Shown here: one piece after another, positions 41,899 through 51,400 of the stretch | How positions within the stretch are numbered: position 1 is the stretch's first letter | How the letters are laid out: each line of letters begins with the position of its first letter | From: Bradyrhizobium sp. Rc3b | Lineage (GTDB): Bacteria > Pseudomonadota > Alphaproteobacteria > Rhizobiales > Xanthobacteraceae | Reading direction: 5' to 3' | DNA length: 64,000 bases | NCBI RefSeq assembly: GCF_900114915.1 | Contig: NZ_FOUS01000019.1 | Coordinates: forward strand, 62,001 to 126,000 | Made by a program: the position numbers and the translations under genes | The notes under the pieces: model-generated | Told to the model about the DNA's origin: nothing | Databases searched by the model: none | What the model saw: the letters and a program-made list of their open reading frames with translations, nothing else

Positions 41899-42456
41899 AT
41901 GCTGGAACTGCGATCCTTGGCGATCCCTGATGTCAAAGTAGTTCGAACAGATCGGTTTGCCGACGGCCGCGGCTACTTCTGTGAGACCTTCCAGCGATCG
42001 GCCTTTGCCGAAAAGGGTATCCTCCACGACTTCCTGCAGGACAATCAGTCCAGCTCAGACCGGATCGGCACGGTACGTGGCCTGCACTTCCAGCGACCGC
42101 CCTTCGCCCAGGCGAAACTCATACGGGTGTTGAACGGGGCCATTCTCGATATTGCCGTCGATCTCCGGCGGTCATCGCCCAACTTCGGCAAGCATATCGC
42201 CATCCAGCTGGATAGTGAAAGTGGTGAGCAGGTGTTCATTCCGAAGGGGTTCGCGCATGGCTTCTGTACGCTGCAACCCAAGACCGTCGTCTTGTACAAG
42301 GTCGACCAGGTCTATGCCCCGAGCCACGACGGCGGCGTCTATTGGGCTGATCCGACGCTAGCGATCAAGTGGCCCGTGACGATCCCTCAGGCTCAGGTGT
42401 CACCAAAGGACCAAACCCTTCCTGCGTTCAACCAGCTTGGTTTCGTTTTTGAGTAG
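41899..42456 (+). CDS. rmlC: dTDP-4-dehydrorhamnose 3,5-epimerase
   Basis: A 185-residue cupin epimerase, third step of dTDP-L-rhamnose synthesis. Motifs are DGRGYFCETFQRSAFAEKGI, QDNQSSSDRIGTVRGLHFQR (with the catalytic His in RGLHFQ), AKLIRVLNGAILDIAVDLRR, the GFAHGFCTLQP strand and VYWADPTLAIKWP. Length is normal. AGGAG lies upstream of ATG 41899. It is first of four rml genes that make dTDP-rhamnose from glucose-1-phosphate; the order here is C-B-D-A. The next gene starts 14 bases after this stop. Confidence 0.96.
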   Translation: MLELRSLAIPDVKVVRTDRFADGRGYFCETFQRSAFAEKGILHDFLQDNQSSSDRIGTVRGLHFQRPPFAQAKLIRVLNGAILDIAVDLRRSSPNFGKHIAIQLDSESGEQVFIPKGFAHGFCTLQPKTVVLYKVDQVYAPSHDGGVYWADPTLAIKWPVTIPQAQVSPKDQTLPAFNQLGFVFE

Positions 42457-42470
42457 TGGAGACGAGTAGA

Positions 42471-43529
42471 ATGCGTATCCTGGTGACCGGCGGAGCGGGC
42501 TTTATCGGTTCTGCGGTGTGTCGCCGTCTGGTGCTGCAGACTGGTGCCGCAGTCATCAACATCGACAAGTTGACATACGCAGCCAACCCAGTTGCGCTGG
42601 CGAGCATCGAGACGCGGGAATCTTATGCGTTCCTGCAGTCCGACATCTGCGATCGCGAGGTTATGGATCTCGCATTCGCCGATTACGAGCCGGATGCGGT
42701 CATACATCTGGCCGCAGAAAGCCACGTCGACCGTTCGATCACCCGGCCCGACGCCTTCGTCAACACCAATATAGTTGGCACCTACACGCTGTTGGAGGCC
42801 GCCAGGACCTACTATGAGCACCTGCCGCTTCTGAGACGCAAGAAATTCCGCTTCATCCATGTATCGACGGACGAAGTCTACGGTTCACTAGGGCCCGACG
42901 ACTTGTTTCGCGAAGACACGCCGTACAGGCCGAGTTCGCCGTATTCGGCCAGCAAGGCCGCCTCGGATCACCTCGCGCTCGCGTGGTTTCGAACCTACGG
43001 TCTGCCGGTCATCGTATCGAATTGCTCGAACAATTACGGGCCGTACCAGTTCCCGGAAAAGCTCATCCCGCTGACAATCCTCAATGCGATCGACCGGAAG
43101 CCTCTACCAGTCTATGGCGACGGCAGAAATATTCGCGACTGGCTTCACGTCGATGATCATGCCGCCGGCTTGATAAGACTGCTCTACGATGGGAAACCGG
43201 GCGAGAAGTACAATCTTGGAGGAGACAGCCAGCGATCCAACTTGGAGGTCGTCACCCAGATTTGCGACGTGCTGGATCGATTGTCCCCGGGCGCGGGAGC
43301 GAGACGATCTCTGGTTACGTTCGTGCCGGATCGTCCGGGGCACGATGCGCGCTATGCGATCGACGCGTCGAAGGCACATCGCGAACTTGGCTGGGGACCG
43401 ACGAGAACCTTTGAAGAGGGCTTGGCCGAAACCGTCGGATGGTATCTCAAGAATCGCGCATGGTGGGAGCGTGCTCGCTGCGGTGTCTATGACGGCACGC
43501 GTCTGGGTCTCCTGGCTGCCCAAAACTGA
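42471..43529 (+). CDS. rmlB: dTDP-glucose 4,6-dehydratase
   Basis: A 352-residue extended SDR that converts dTDP-glucose to the 4-keto-6-deoxy sugar. The N-terminal GxxGxxG motif is in MRILVTGGAGFIGSAVCRRL. HLAAESHVDRSITRPDAFVN is the signature region, followed by FIHVSTDEVYGSL with the catalytic Thr-Asp-Glu set, SPYSASKAASDHL with the YxxxK pair, and NCSNNYGPYQFPEKLIPL. ATG 42471 with GGAGA upstream is the start; an in-frame GTG 15 bases earlier overlaps the rmlC stop and is less likely. All catalytic residues are present. It is seven bases from rmlD. Confidence 0.96.
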   Translation: MRILVTGGAGFIGSAVCRRLVLQTGAAVINIDKLTYAANPVALASIETRESYAFLQSDICDREVMDLAFADYEPDAVIHLAAESHVDRSITRPDAFVNTNIVGTYTLLEAARTYYEHLPLLRRKKFRFIHVSTDEVYGSLGPDDLFREDTPYRPSSPYSASKAASDHLALAWFRTYGLPVIVSNCSNNYGPYQFPEKLIPLTILNAIDRKPLPVYGDGRNIRDWLHVDDHAAGLIRLLYDGKPGEKYNLGGDSQRSNLEVVTQICDVLDRLSPGAGARRSLVTFVPDRPGHDARYAIDASKAHRELGWGPTRTFEEGLAETVGWYLKNRAWWERARCGVYDGTRLGLLAAQN

Positions 43530-43536
43530 GGTGAAG

Positions 43537-44526
43537 ATGACAGATCGCCCCATCCTCATTGCCGGACGGAATGGTCAGCTGGCAAGGTGTCTTCTTGATC
43601 TCGGTGCAATGCGCGGTCTGCCTGTGGTGGCCCTCGGGCGTCGAGAGCTCGATCTGGAGGACCGCGAGGGGATCGACAAGCTCATCGCGTCGGTCGCGCC
43701 GGCTGCGATCATCAATACGGCAGCCTACACCGCGGTAGATCAGGCCGAAACCGAAGCAGCGAAAGCCTTCGGCATCAACCGCGATGGCGCGGCGGCGCTG
43801 GCAGATGTCGCGTGGCAGATGAACATTCCACTCATCCATCTCTCGACCGACTATGTGTTCGACGGTGCGAAACCGGATGCCTACGACGAAAGTGACATTC
43901 CTGCGCCGTTGAATGTCTACGGTGCCTCGAAGCTCGCCGGCGAAGCTGCTGTTTTGGCCGCGCACCCGCTCGCGACCGTGATCAGGAGCTCGTGGATTTA
44001 CTCTCCCTATGGCAGCAACTTCGTTCGAACGATGCTGCGGCTATGTGAGAGCCAGCCCATTGTGAGGGTTGTTCGGGACCAACATGGAAATCCGACCTGT
44101 GCATTCGACCTCGCGGAGGCCGTGCTTCGGATCGCAGAACGGTCAGTAACGGACGATCGCAGGGCGACGGCCGGCATCTTTCACCTTGCTGGCGGAGGCG
44201 AGACGAACTGGTACGACTTTGCGCAGGCGATCTTCGACGCGCGCTCCCGTCGCGGAGAGCGGATTCCGGCGCTCGAGGCGATCACGACGGAAGAGTTTCC
44301 GACCGCTGCGCGTCGGCCTCGAAATTCGCGCCTCGACTCATCCAAGGCCGAACGCGTGTTCGGGATTCGATTGGCGCCCTGGCGCCATTCGCTCGAAGCC
44401 TGTCTCGATCAGTTAGCGGGAGAAGGAGAAACCAATGCTGAAGGGAATCGTGCTGGCTGGCGGCAGCGGAACGCGCCTCTATCCGATCACGCGCGTCGTC
44501 AGCAAGCAGTTGCTCCCGATCTATGA
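43537..44526 (+). CDS. rmlD: dTDP-4-dehydrorhamnose reductase, extended C-terminus
   Basis: The reductase that completes dTDP-L-rhamnose. ATG 43537 follows GAGGTGAAG. The protein starts TDRPILIAGRNGQLARCLLD (Rossmann motif GxxGQL), then AAIINTAAYTAVDQAETEAA, LSTDYVFDGAKPDAYDE and VYGASKLAGEAAV with the YxxxK pair. The family normally ends around SLEACLDQL (about residue 295). Here the frame continues 37 codons more, to 44526, overlapping rmlA by 92 bases. The extension is low-complexity, Arg/Gln-rich and looks like the shadow of rmlA. A single-base shift would give a TAG at 44414-44416. Either the overlap is real or the reading frame slipped near the end. Confidence 0.92.
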   Translation: MTDRPILIAGRNGQLARCLLDLGAMRGLPVVALGRRELDLEDREGIDKLIASVAPAAIINTAAYTAVDQAETEAAKAFGINRDGAAALADVAWQMNIPLIHLSTDYVFDGAKPDAYDESDIPAPLNVYGASKLAGEAAVLAAHPLATVIRSSWIYSPYGSNFVRTMLRLCESQPIVRVVRDQHGNPTCAFDLAEAVLRIAERSVTDDRRATAGIFHLAGGGETNWYDFAQAIFDARSRRGERIPALEAITTEEFPTAARRPRNSRLDSSKAERVFGIRLAPWRHSLEACLDQLAGEGETNAEGNRAGWRQRNAPLSDHARRQQAVAPDL

Positions 44527-45322
44527 CAAGCCCATGATCTATTATCCCCTGTCGACGCTGATGTTGGCAGGGATCCGCGAAATTCTGATTATTACCACGC
44601 CGTCCGATCGGTGTCAGTTCGAGCGGTTGCTGGGCGACGGGAGCCAATGGGGCATTCGGCTCAGCTACGCCGAACAAGCCCGTCCCGCCGGTCTCGCGGA
44701 CGCCTTCATCGTTGGTGCCGATTTCATCGGAAACGATCGTGTAGCGATGGTTCTTGGGGACAATATCTTCTTCGGGGATGGCCTGAGTGAACTGCTTGCC
44801 AAGGCGGCGGGACGTGAGGAGGGCGCCACGGTTTTCGCTTATCACGTGCGAGACCCAGAACGATATGGCGTGGTCGCGTTTGACGAGGCGGACCGCCCTG
44901 TATTGATCGAGGAGAAACCCAAACGACCGCCTTCGAACTGGGCAATTACGGGGCTCTATTTTTTCGACAACCGGGTTGTTCGCTACGCTCGTCGCGTCGA
45001 GCCATCGCCCCGCGGAGAGCTCGAGATTACCGATCTTCAGATGCGCTACCTCTCGGCCAACGCGCTGCACGTCGAGCGCATGGGACGGGGGTTTGCCTGG
45101 CTGGATACCGGCACGTTCGAGTCTCTCGTCGATGCAGGGATGTTCGTGCAAACCCTAGAAAAGCGGCAGGGAATGAAGATTGCTTGCCTCGAGGAGGTCG
45201 CCTTCAGACTCGGCTTCATCAATCGTGATCAGGTGCTCGCGCTCGCGCAGCCGCTGGAGAAGAGCGGTTATGGCAAATATCTGAACGAAATCACTCGGCT
45301 GCCGCATTACGCTTCGCAATGA
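44435..45322 (+). CDS. rmlA: glucose-1-phosphate thymidylyltransferase
   Basis: A 295-residue nucleotidyltransferase making dTDP-glucose, the first committed step of the rhamnose pathway. The N-terminal signature is MLKGIVLAGGSGTRLYPITR followed by KQLLPIYDKPMIYYPLSTLM. MVLGDNIFFGDGLSELL carries the metal-binding Asp, and GFAWLDTGTFESLVDAGMFV the sugar site. GGAGAAGGAGAAACC precedes ATG 44435. Last of the rml set, it overlaps the extended rmlD frame. Length and motifs are complete. About 110 AT-rich bases separate it from the giant repeat protein. Confidence 0.96.
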   Translation: MLKGIVLAGGSGTRLYPITRVVSKQLLPIYDKPMIYYPLSTLMLAGIREILIITTPSDRCQFERLLGDGSQWGIRLSYAEQARPAGLADAFIVGADFIGNDRVAMVLGDNIFFGDGLSELLAKAAGREEGATVFAYHVRDPERYGVVAFDEADRPVLIEEKPKRPPSNWAITGLYFFDNRVVRYARRVEPSPRGELEITDLQMRYLSANALHVERMGRGFAWLDTGTFESLVDAGMFVQTLEKRQGMKIACLEEVAFRLGFINRDQVLALAQPLEKSGYGKYLNEITRLPHYASQ

Positions 45323-45374
45323 CAGCTCTACCAAGCCGATAATTGTAAATCACCTGAATGATATATGCATTGAA

Positions 45375-45403
45375 TTGACGGACGATTTAAAATAGAATTA
45401 AAT
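45375..45403 (+). promoter_or_regulatory. candidate promoter of giant adhesin gene
   Basis: TTGACG (45375-45380) and TTAAAT (45398-45403) have an exact 17-base spacer. The -10 lies in ATTAAAT, the same heptamer found at the other intergenic regions of this island. ATG 45436 follows 32 bases later without a clear ribosome-binding site. By-eye assignment. Confidence 0.45.
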
Positions 45404-45435
45404 CGATAGGGTTAGTTTAATTAATCGGTCTAGCC

Positions 45436-48400
45436 ATGCTGGTGCAAAAGGCGAGCGTCTTTGGTCGGGGAGCCCGGGCCGTTTTGCCAGGGGAACTTAC
45501 CCCCGCCTTTTGGCCAGAATCGGCGTTTTGGAATGCGTTCGATGGCCCCGATCCATCCGTCCTCTGGAGCCAACTGTTTGCTGATCCCTCAGCGAGCGTG
45601 GCTTCGCGTCTGCCGCTTCCGGTTAGGGTCGCCGATTTCGCCCGCGCGTCGTCTGGGGCCGGCTCGGGCGATCCGCCAGACTTGCGCGGCGCCTTGCCCA
45701 GTCTCTTCCCATCTTTCCAGTCGCGATTGTCTGCTCTGCTGTCTTCGACGTCTTTGACGAGCCGCCATCCGGGCTTGGCCGCGACGATCCCAACTGTGGC
45801 AAACGAGCGGACGCCGCCGACATCATCATCGGTGTCGACCCCGAGCACCACACACTGGACCAATTCGAGCGACGGGGTCTGGAATGTCGCTACGAACTGG
45901 AGCGCCGGCGTCCCAGGGATCATTGACTCCGCGGTCCTCGATGCGGCGGGAGCGTATGTCGTCACCAGCACTGCCCGTGTTGATATCGGGAGCCTGGTCG
46001 TTGATGCAGGCGCGACGCTTTCGATCGGTGGGTCGCCCTTTGTCGTCGAAGGCGATGTACTGAACAACGGGACCGTCGAAGTTGGGGCGTTCCTTGGCAA
46101 TCGCATTGCTACGGGGGACTTTAAGGGCGACGTCAAAGGCACGGGATCTTTCGAAATTGCAGACAAGGCGATCCTGGAGATCGGAGCTTCGGTTTCGGGG
46201 CAGTTCTTGAATGGATCGTTCTCCGGCATAACCGTGTCGTTCGGCACGGAAGCTGGCACGCTGGTCCTCGATCAGTCGGCCAAATTCCACGGGTTGATCG
46301 CAGGTTCGTCCCCTGGGGCGCCGCTTTCGCCGGGGAACCTCATCGACCTGAAAGATCTACCCTTCACATCCTCGATGTCGGCAGCCGTCCACTATGACAA
46401 CAGTTCGAATATCAGCACGGTCGATTTCAGCAACGGTGCCGCAAGTGCCACTTTGCTGTTCTCGGGGATGGACCTGAACTGGAATTTCAAGAGTGATGGG
46501 CAGGGGGGCACCCTTGTCTCTGATCCACCCACAAACTCCATCGTACTGGAAAATCAGAAGCCGGGTACGCCGAAAAGTGTCTGGCAGATCCAGCCGGGAG
46601 ACAATTCGACTCAGACTCAAGGGTTTACAACAGCGATCAGCACCAATGTTGGGGGGACGGTCCAATTCAAGATCAGCAACCAAACCGGCAACCCGAACTA
46701 TCGTGTCGATGTGTACCGGCTAGGTTATTACGGTGGCAATGGTGCCAGACTGGTTACGAGCCTACAGCATCAGGCCGCTGCCGCGGTCGTCCAGCCCGCC
46801 CCCCTACGTGACCCGTCGACCGGCCTCGTAGATGCCGGCAACTGGAGCGTGACGGACTCCTGGAGCGTGCCGACCGATGCAGTCTCGGGCGTCTACATCG
46901 CCAACGTCGTCAACGGCACCCAGATATTCCAGATCCCGTTCATCATAAGGAATGACGCTTCGCACAGCGACATCGTGCTCCAGACAAGCGATCAGGACTG
47001 GCAAGCCTACAACGGTTGGGGAGGGGCCAATCTGTATTTCGGCAACGGTCCTGGCGTCAACGGATCAGCCTACGCAGTCAGTTACAATCGACCCCTCGTA
47101 ACGCGTGATGGCACCGGCACCTTTGCCGAGGGAGGAGACTCCCCGTTCGCGGCGGAGATCGCGGCAATCTATTGGCTGGAGCAGAATGGGTACGATGTCT
47201 CCTACATCTCTGGAATCGATGCTGCGACAAACGGCTCGCTATTGCTCAATCACAAATTGTTCATGGATGCGGGGCATGACGAGTATTGGACCGAAGCTCA
47301 GCGCGCCAACGTAGAGGCCGCGGCGCATGCTGGCGTGAACCTTGCGTTTCTCGTGGGTAACGAGATTTTTTGGAAAACAAGGTTGGCACCCAGCATCGAC
47401 GGCAGCGGATTAGCCAACCGCACACTGATTAGCTACAAGGACACGCACGCAAATGCCCTTATTGATCCAATAGGGCAGGCGACCGGCAATTTCGCCGACC
47501 CGCGGTTCGGCCCTGCTCTTCCCGCAAATTCCCTGACTGGTACGTTGTTCGCTGTCAACGCGTTCCGGTATGACACGATCACGATACCGTACTCGATGAC
47601 CCAATTGCGCTTCTGGCGCAATACAGCTGTCGCGCAAACGTCACCCGGGCAGACCGCCTCGCTCGTGCCGGGCCTATTAGGCGTTGAATGGGACATCGCG
47701 CCGGATAACGGATTTCGCCCAGCAGGGTTGATCAATGTATCCTCTTCAACAGTGCAGGTGGACGGAAAGTATCTGCTTGATTATGGCAACACCTTCGGTG
47801 CAGGCACGGCGACACATAATCTTGTCCTGCATCGAGATCCTATTAGTGGTGCACTGATATTTTCGGCCGGTTCAATCAACTGGTCTTGGGGGCTTGCTAG
47901 CGACCACGACGGACCGGCAACTCCGGTAGATCCCAATGTACAGCAGGCGATGGTGAACCTGTTCGCCGACATGGGGGTTCAACCAGCGACGCTGCAGGCG
48001 AGCTTGGCGGCCGCGTTCAAATCCACAGACGGTACGGCGCCGACTTCTGGCATCACCAATCTCTCAGCTGCGAGCGTTGCGGAGGGGCAATCGATCACAG
48101 TGACGGGGACGGCCGCGGATGCTGGCGGAAAGATTGCCGGCGTTGAAGTCTCCACGAATGGTGGCACAACGTGGCATCCGGCCAACAGCAATGTCGGTGC
48201 GGCGAACGTGACGTGGTCATACACGTTCGTCACAACCGGTCAGGGGACATATAGTCTCAAAACCAGGGCGATCGACGACAGCCTGAACCTGGAAACGCCG
48301 GGGGCGGGCGTTACCTACACGGTCACGCCGTCATCCAACCTGACGCTCTTCAGTAGTACCGACACGCCTGCGGTGATCTCAAACAGCGATTCCGACTCAG

Positions 48401-51400
48401 TTGAGCTTGGCGTCAAGTTCATCCCTACCGCGTCTGGCAAGATCACCGGTATCCGTTTCTACAAAGGGCCCCAGAATACGGGCACCCACATTGGTGATCT
48501 CTGGACCTCAAACGGCACTCTGCTCGCGAGCGCCACCTTCACTAACGAAACCGCGAGCGGCTGGCAGCAGGTTAATTTCGCGACGCCCGTCAACGTGCAG
48601 GCCGGCGTCACGTATGTTGCCTCCTATCACACGAACACTGGCCACTATTCCTCAACGGATTACTACTTCATCGATTATGGGGGCCTTACGAAAGGTGCGC
48701 TCACCGCGCCCGGTGGCAGCCTCAACGGCGTCTATGCCTATGGCACTGGCCCGGTCTTCCCCGGCAACACCTCCTATGTCAAGGCCGCGAATTACTGGGT
48801 CGACGTCGTTTTCACCGATTCAGGGACGACGTCGCCGCAAGCCAACGCCGACAGCGGCTTCACGGTTGGCCAAAATGGCGTGCTGAGCATTCCGGCATCG
48901 ACCCTGCTAGCGAACGACACCAACCCGTCCGGTCTGGCCTTCTCGCTTACCAGCGTCGGCAATCCGGCCAATGGAAGCGTAAGCTACAATTCGCAGAACC
49001 AGACGGTGACCTTTACCCCCACCAATGGCTATGCTGGGGCAGCGAGTTTCACCTACACGATCACGGACACGAGCGGCCAAACCGGGTCCGGGCAGGTGTC
49101 GCTCAAGGTCAACTATCCGCTCTCTGCGCAGAGCCTGTTCGGCACCAGCGATGCGCCAAGCGTCCCCAATTCCGGTGATACCAGCCCCATCGAAGTCGGG
49201 GTCAAGTTTACCGCATCCGTGAACGGGACAATAACAGGGCTGCGCTTCTACAAAGGGTCGTTGAATACGGGCTCCCACATTGCGGATCTCTGGAGTTCGA
49301 CCGGAACCCTGCTTGCGACTGCCACCTTCACGAACGAGACACCCAGCGGATGGCAGCAGGTCAATTTCTCCAATCCTGTCGCCATCACGGCAGGCACCAC
49401 TTACGTCGCGTCCTATCACACCAATGGTAATTATTCCGGTACTCAGAACTATTTCGCGACGTCGCTCACCAACGGCCAGTTAACCGCTCCGGCTGGCGCC
49501 AACGGCGTCTATAGCTATGGATCCGGAACCGCGTTCCCGACGAGTACCTTCAAATCCTCCAACTACTGGGTCGATGTCGTCTTCAACGGCTCCTCCGCTG
49601 CCAGCGTGCCGCAAGCAAACGCCGACGGCGGCTTCACCGTTAGCCAAAATGGCGTGCTGAGTATTCCGGCATCGACGCTGCTAGCGAACGACACCAACCC
49701 GTCCGGGCTGGCCTTCTCGCTTACCAGCGTCGGCAACCCGGCCAATGGAAGCGTAAGCTACAACTCGCAGAACCAGATCGTGACCTTTACCCCCGCCAAT
49801 GGCTATGCCGGGGCGGCAAGTTTCACCTACACGATCACGGACACGAGCGGCCAAAGCGGATCCGGTCAGGTGTCGCTCAAGGTCAACTATCCGGCCTCCG
49901 CGCAGAGCCTGTTCGGCACCAATGATGCGCCGAACGTCGCCAATTCCGGCGATACCAGCCCCGTCGAAGTCGGAGTCAAGTTTACCGCATCCGTGAACGG
50001 GACAATAACCGGCCTGCGATTCTACAAAGGATCGTTGAATACGGGCTCCCACATTGCGGATCTCTGGAGTTCGACCGGAACCCTGCTTGCGACTGCCACC
50101 TTCACGAACGAGACACCCAGCGGGTGGCAGCAAGTCAATTTCGCCAATCCTGTCGCCATCACGGCAGGCACGACCTACGTCGCGTCCTATCACACCAATG
50201 GTAATTATTCCGGTACTCAGAATTATTTCGCGACGTCGCTCACCAACGGCCAGTTAACCGCTCCTGCTGGCGCCAACGGCGTCTATAGCTATGGATCGGG
50301 AAGCGCGTTCCCGACGAGTACCTTCAGATCCTCCAACTACTGGGTCGATGTCGTCTTCAACGGCTCCTCCGCCGACAACAATAACCCGCCAACCGCGGTT
50401 GCTGACACCACGAATGCCACCGAGAAGGGCGGCACGGGCAACAGCACTGGCGGTTCGTCCGCCGTCGGCAACGTGCTGACCAACGATACCGATCCCGATT
50501 CCGGTGACACAAAGACCGTCACGGCTGTCAGCTTTGGCTCGACCAACGGGACTGTCAATTCAGCTATCGCGGGCGCGCACGGCGCCCTCTTGCTCGGCGC
50601 CTCGGGTGCTTTCACCTACACGGTGAACGAAAACGATACGGCCGTGCAAGCCTTGCGGCAATCGACCAATACGCTGACCGATGTCTTCAGTTATACGATG
50701 CGGGACGCCGCGGGCGTTGCATCGTCGAGCACGCTTACTGTCACCATTCATGGCGCCAACGACGCGCCGGTACTGGCGATCCAGACCGGCAACCAGGCCG
50801 TGACCGTTGGCTCGGCGTTCTCGCTGACGTTGCCCGCCGGCACCTTCACCGATGTCGATGCCGGCGACTCGCTCACCTACACGGCAACCGCCGCTGACGG
50901 CTCGCCGCTTCCGGCCTGGCTCACGTTCAACGCGTCGAGCCGAAGTCTTAGCGGCACGCCAACGTCTGTTGACGTCGGCACGCTCAGCGTCAAGGTCTCG
51001 GCGACCGATCTCGGTAATCTCACCAGCAGTGAGACATTCGATATCGCAGTGTCGGCAGTTCCTTCGACGGTGAGCCTGTTCTCGAGCTCCGATGCCCCGG
51101 CGGTGGGGTCGGGTTCGGACACCTCCCAAGTCAACCTCGGAGTGAACTTCTCGTCGTCCGTGGCAGGCACGATTTCCGGCATCAAATACTACAAGAGCGC
51201 AAATGACCTCGGCACCCATACGGGTTCGTTGTGGAGCAGCACCGGCACGCTGCTGGCAACCGCAATTTTCACCAACGAGAGCAGCAGCGGCTGGCAGTCC
51301 GTCACGTTCAGCAATCCCGTGACCATTGCGGCGGGCACCACCTACGTCGCGAGCTTCCACAGCAACGGCCATTATGCTTCCAGTCCCAACTACTTCACGA

